Assembly: GCA_016800925.1 (NCBI GenBank)
Contig: JABCPU010000049.1
Span: 124,001 to 188,000 of the forward strand
Direction of reading: 5' to 3'
Source: Suillus spraguei
Taxonomy: Eukaryota > Basidiomycota > Agaricomycetes > Boletales > Suillaceae
DNA length: 64,000 nt
The notes under the pieces were generated by a model. That model saw only the letters and a program-made list of their open reading frames with translations, ran no database searches and was not told the DNA's origin. Position 1 is the first letter of the stretch. Every line of letters begins with the position of its first letter. The position numbers and the translations under genes were made by a program. Below are positions 59,831 to 64,000 of this stretch, in pieces.

Positions 59831-61853
59831 ATGGCCAGTTTGCCAGCGATATATGGGGCTATTCTTCTGGGTGGATTTATCGCTTCTGGGTATGTATTGC
59901 TCAGCCAGCTCGACTCGACCTACGGATTCTGATCAAATTTTGGATCAGATTATCTGGGATCATAACAGCGCAGACATTCACTTATATCAAGCAATACCCT
60001 TCTGATACACACATCACAAAATCGATTGTGAGTATGATCTCTTAGTCTGTTCTAGAGTGTGCACGTCGACTGTTTATGTTCCGACAGGTTGCTCTGACTT
60101 GGTTTGTTTCCTTGCTTTTCTGTTCCTCGCAAAAAGTTCAGTATATCATCTTGTTCAGGATATTAGACTCCATTCACACCGGTCTCGTGTGTACGGCATC
60201 ATGGATTTTTATGGTACAGTGGTTCGGTGATGAAAGTAAGATAGACGACATACCTGCGTCCGTGCTCTTTTCATTCGTTGGTCCGTTTCACGCCTGATTT
60301 TTTGCTCGTCATTCAGTCCATTGGCAATATCCATTGCGCTGACGGTGAGTCGAATATTTCGTCACGCGTCATTATAATCTCATGAAACCAGGCTTTTCTT
60401 ACTTTGATTGTGCACTGGTGCGCTACTGTGTCCTCTATATATCTTGTATACCAACGCCGTTTCAGTTTCTTTGCTCATCGAATTCACAAGCGTAAGCCTT
60501 GCCGCATACTATCAGACATTGTCACTTACCTGGTGAGCTCCAGTAACCCATAACGATTGGCGGATCAGTATTCCTATTGTAAGTTTCACTCTTCGATACT
60601 CGGAATGACATAGCTGATCGTACCGCAGGTTGTGTTCTCTTTCTTGCGATTGGGTAAGTCCCTGAGGCTTTTGTGTACGCTTTCTCACTAGGTTATACCA
60701 TCAAGTTACTGCACTTGGTGAGTTCCCTTCATGCGTACCCGAATTCACTGTTTAATGCCTCTGCGTACTAGTCAGCACCACTGAGATGTGAGTTCTTTCA
60801 CTGTACCCCCTTACATAGAAACGAAACCGAATGATATTCAGGATCAAACTGCAAACAATGACTGCATTCAGACAGAACGTTAAAGTAAGTTCCGTTCTTT
60901 TGTGCCCTTGGCTTTTCGATAATATTAATATTTGCATTCTCCCTACCAGTGGCTGTTTACCGCGGGTCTCTCATTATCATGTGTAGTGGACGTCCTCGTC
61001 ACTGCGAGCTTGTGCTTTACGCTACGCAGAAATCGTAGCCCGCATTCGAGGTGAGTCACATAACATTAGGCGGCCTGGACATCATCCTCACGCGCCCGAA
61101 CAGCATGGACCGTATAATTAACTCCATTATCTTGTATACATTGGAGAACAATGCGCTCACGAGGTGCGTGACTCTCGATTCGTTCATGATTGTTCATTCA
61201 CGTATTGTCTGTTATGCATAGTGCCGCCACCATTATCTCGATGATATGCGTAAGTGACACCATCCCACTGTGATGTACCTGTCTCCTGTTTGACACTGAA
61301 TGATGGTAGTGGGTGACTATGCACAATCTTATTTTCCTCGGGGTTCATTTTGTACTCAGCAAACGTGGGTGTTCTACGGTCTATCTGTTTTCTGTCGCTG
61401 AAAACGTTCTTCGACATTCAGTTTACGCCAACTCTTTGCTAGCAACGTGAGCAGTCCAGTCCAGTTGAGAATGAAGTTTGACTATGTGCTCTAGCTTGAA
61501 TTCCCGTAAACACCTTCAAGAAGAACGCTCACGTGGAGCCCTTTCAAACGAGCTTCCGGTTGCTTTTCCCGGCCGGTACCAGTCCAAGTATTCAGTGAGT
61601 TACTTTCATGCAATAGTATATCTGTATGCTCACAACGCAAAGAAACGTTTGGATCCAGGAAATAAGGTAACATATTAAGGTTTTCGTGAACGTTGGGCGA
61701 GACTAACTATATTTCTAGTTGGAAATCAATGTAGAACGGACCATCGAGTATGAAGCACCCGACGACGGCTTTGCGAAAGGAAGTCCGCATACCCCATCGG
61801 AAAGTCCACCCCCGACAGCCGATGCGAACCATATTACATCCAACGTAGCTTAA
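59831..61853 (+). CDS. DUF6534 membrane protein, about 19 tiny exons
   Basis: ATG at 59831 (MASLPAIYGAILLGGFIASG) to TAA at 61851-61853. Exons include 59831-59889, 59949-60027, 60088-60101 (14 nt), 60159-60257, 60317-60344, 60392-60417, 60466-60491, 60544-60578, 60629-60653, 60692-60717 or 60721, 60772-60787 (16 nt), 60842-60884, 60950-61050, 61104-61163, 61222-61249, 61310-61364, 61422-61446, 61495-61594 and 61719-61853. With exon 10 taken as 30 nt the sum is 984 nt, giving 327 residues; skipping it also stays in frame. The protein has about seven hydrophobic segments, with ILDSIHTGLVCTASWIFMVQ, STTEMIKLQTMTAFRQNVKW, ILYTLENNALTSAATIISMI and FVLSKLYANSLLATLNSRKH, the typical DUF6534 C-terminal domain, then a polar tail. 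Function of the family is unknown. The donor of exon 10 is the one weak junction. Confidence 0.88.
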
Positions 61854-62486
61854 TGATTATCTCACCACCGCTTCTTTGTGAGTGCTGCGCGAGATTTCCC
61901 TATCTTTTGCAATTTCTCCTTACTCGGTCAAAGTCCAATCTTTCGTCGCAACTGCGTCCGTCCACACGACAAGCAAAACGCCCCATGTACTCATCTCTCC
62001 TGTGTTTATGCGTATCCTAATAATAGCTGTTTTTCTTCTGCGTGCATACACTTAGTTCACTTGGTCACTTCAACTTGTAATTGTGGCTTAAAGGATAAAG
62101 TTATGCATCCGTGGGAAGCAATAGATAAATTTACATTGTATGCAGGACCTACGACTCCAAATCATTGTACTGATTTCTATTGGAACTCAAGTCTTGTTTA
62201 TGAAACGCATATCTATCATTCAAGCTAAACAGTTAAATAAGGTTCCTGTTGATGATGTCCGGTTCTTTCCTCTAGTACCTCTAGCGCCCTGAAAAGTACA
62301 CGCGATTCTGTCGCACCTGCCACGCTGGCAGGAAATGATTCTGCCGGACACTACAATTGCTGTCTGGAGATTAATTTCCTGACTGTAGGTTCGTATATTG
62401 GAAATAGTCACGAACAAGTCCACCATTCATATATCACCATGAATCTTTGCTGCCACACGGCGCTTTTCTACTCCATCCTTCAAGTC
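61854..62486. other. spacer between tandem DUF6534 copies
   Basis: No gene. The right end (from about 62391) matches the upstream region of the first copy. Confidence 0.55.
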
Positions 62487-64000
62487 ATGGTCAATTTGCC
62501 AACGACATATGGCGCTGTTCTTCTGGGTGGATTTATTGCTTCTGGGTATGTAGCTCTCAGCCTGACACAACATACGGATTCTGACTGGTATATAATCAAA
62601 TTTTGGATCGGACTAACAGACTATCTGGGATCATAGCAGCATAGACGAGCAATTCCCTTCTGATACACGCATCACAAAATCAATCGTGAGCACGATCTCT
62701 TAATAGTCTGTTCTAGAGTGTGCACACCGACTGTTCATATTCCGATACTGGACAGGTTGCTCTGACTTGGTTTGTTTCCCTGCTTATATGTTCCTTGCAA
62801 ACAGTTCAGTATAGCATCCTGTTCAGAATATAAAACTCCATTCATACCTGTCTCGTGTGTACATCGTCATGGATTTTTATGGTACAGTGGTTCGGCGATG
62901 AAAGCGAGATGGACTACATACCTGCGTCCGTGTTCTTTTTTACTCGTTGGTCCGTTTCACGCCTGATTTTTTGCTCGTCACTCAGTCCATTAGCGATATC
63001 CGTTGCGCTGACGGCGAGTTGAACATTTCGTCACGCGTTATTATAATCTCATGAAACCAGGCTTTTCTTACTTTGATTGTGCACTGGTGCGCTACTATGG
63101 TCCTCTATATACCTTGCACACCAACACAGTTTCAGTTTCTTCGCGCATCGAATTCACAAACGTGAGCCTCGCCTCATACTGGTACTTACCTAGTGAACTT
63201 CAGTGACCTATGGCGATTGGCGGATTAGTATTCCTATTGTGAGTTTCACTCTTCGATGCTCGGAATGACATAGCTGATCGTGCCACAGGTTGTATAAGCT
63301 TTCTTGCGATTGGGTAAGTCGATCTGAGGTTTTTATGGCTCTTACTCACTAGGTTGTATCATCAAGTTGTTGCACTTAGTGAGTTCCCTTGCATGCGAAC
63401 CCGAATGCATTGTTTAATGCCTCTGCGTATTAGTCAGTACCATTGAGATGTGAGTTCTTTCACCGTACTCCTTTACGTATAAACGAAACCGGATGATATT
63501 CAGGATCAAACTGCAGACAATGACTGCATTCAGACACCACACTGAAGTAAGTTCCCCTCTTGTTCCTTGGGCTTTTCGATGATATCTGCATTTTCCCTAC
63601 CAGTGGATGTTCACCACAGGTCTCTCATTATCATGTGTAGCGAATGTCCTCTTCACTGCGAGTCTGTGCTTGACGCTACGCAGAAGTCGTAGCTCGTATT
63701 CGAAGTCAGTCACATAATCAGGCGGCTTGAACACAATGCTCATGCACGCGTGTAGCATGGACCGTATGTTTAACTCTATTATCTTGTATACATTGGAGAA
63801 CAATGCGCTTACGAGGTGCGTGACTCTCGATTCGTCCACGATTATCCATTCATGTACTGTTTGTTATGCGTAGTGCCGCCACCATTATCTCGATAGTATG
63901 CGTAAGTAAAGCCATCCCACTTGTGATATTGTTTAACACTGAATGACGGCAGTGGGTGACCATGCGCAATCTTATTTTCCTTGGGGTCCATTTTGTACTC
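62487..64000 (+). pseudogene. second DUF6534 copy, inactivated, cut by window end
   Basis: It is aligned over its whole visible length with the gene at 59831-61853, including introns, 2,656 bp downstream. Exon 1 still reads MVNLPTTYGAVLLGGFIASG. Exon 2 has a 13-bp deletion and a CAG-to-TAG change (near 62641), which together destroy the ITAQTFTYIKQY helix. The exon matching 60629-60653 contains an in-frame TAA (GTTGTATAAGC, near 63291). Most other exons and splice sites remain recognisable up to the window edge in the exon matching 61310-61364. Many of the other differences are silent or intronic, so the copy was probably functional for some time before decay. Confidence 0.82.

Overview
The window is nuclear DNA of a basidiomycete fungus, almost certainly an Agaricomycete. 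Genes are broken by many 50-65 bp GT-AG introns. Several proteins belong to families I know only from mushroom-forming fungi (a seven-helix membrane family, DUF6534 membrane proteins, a WD40 protein with a multi-helix N-terminal half). Methyltransferase and dehydrogenase activities of siroheme synthesis sit on one polypeptide. No rRNA, tRNA or CRISPR array was seen.

Layout, left to right. 0.4-2.5 kb: decayed N-terminal part of a Helitron on the minus strand, with G-rich repeats. 4.2-8.1 kb: M17 leucyl aminopeptidase (-) and an uncharacterised protein (+), divergent. 9.6-10.9 kb: a seven-exon gene for a seven-helix membrane protein whose short exons are easily missed. 13.2-17.7 kb: SRP14 and a DUF726/TMCO4-like alpha/beta-hydrolase, both +. 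18.7-21.3 kb: a small basidiomycete protein with an RVxF motif, then histone H3 with five introns. 23-24.8 kb: siroheme synthase. 27.5-36.2 kb: condensin SMC4 (+), a convergent protein kinase (-), and a broken ankyrin gene (+). 39.9-41.9 kb: a CBM21 protein phosphatase-1 targeting subunit. 45.8-50.4 kb: a compact housekeeping block (COX5A/Cox6 -, eL28 +, a small basic protein -, uS4/RPS9 -, eL21 +). 50.8-54.8 kb: the membrane-WD40 protein (-). 56.7-59.1 kb: an AAA+ ATPase gene with at least six reading-frame breaks. 59.8-64.0 kb: a tandem pair of DUF6534 membrane genes, the first intact in about 19 tiny exons, the second dead and cut by the window end.

The housekeeping genes work in translation and secretion (eL28, uS4, eL21, SRP14), respiration (COX5A), chromosome structure (H3, SMC4) and sulfur/nitrogen cofactor supply (siroheme). 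They do not form one pathway. The gene-poor stretches (8.1-9.6, 10.9-13.2, 36.3-39.9, 41.9-45.8, 54.8-56.7 kb) carry only weak open frames and local repeats.

I did not find a convincing new multi-gene system. The best leads are the hidden seven-helix gene, the micro-exon DUF6534 gene beside its dead twin, a histone H3 two residues longer just after K27, and a series of one-base frame slips in otherwise well-conserved genes, including SMC4. The last point means that either real pseudogenes or homopolymer errors in the assembly must be considered.
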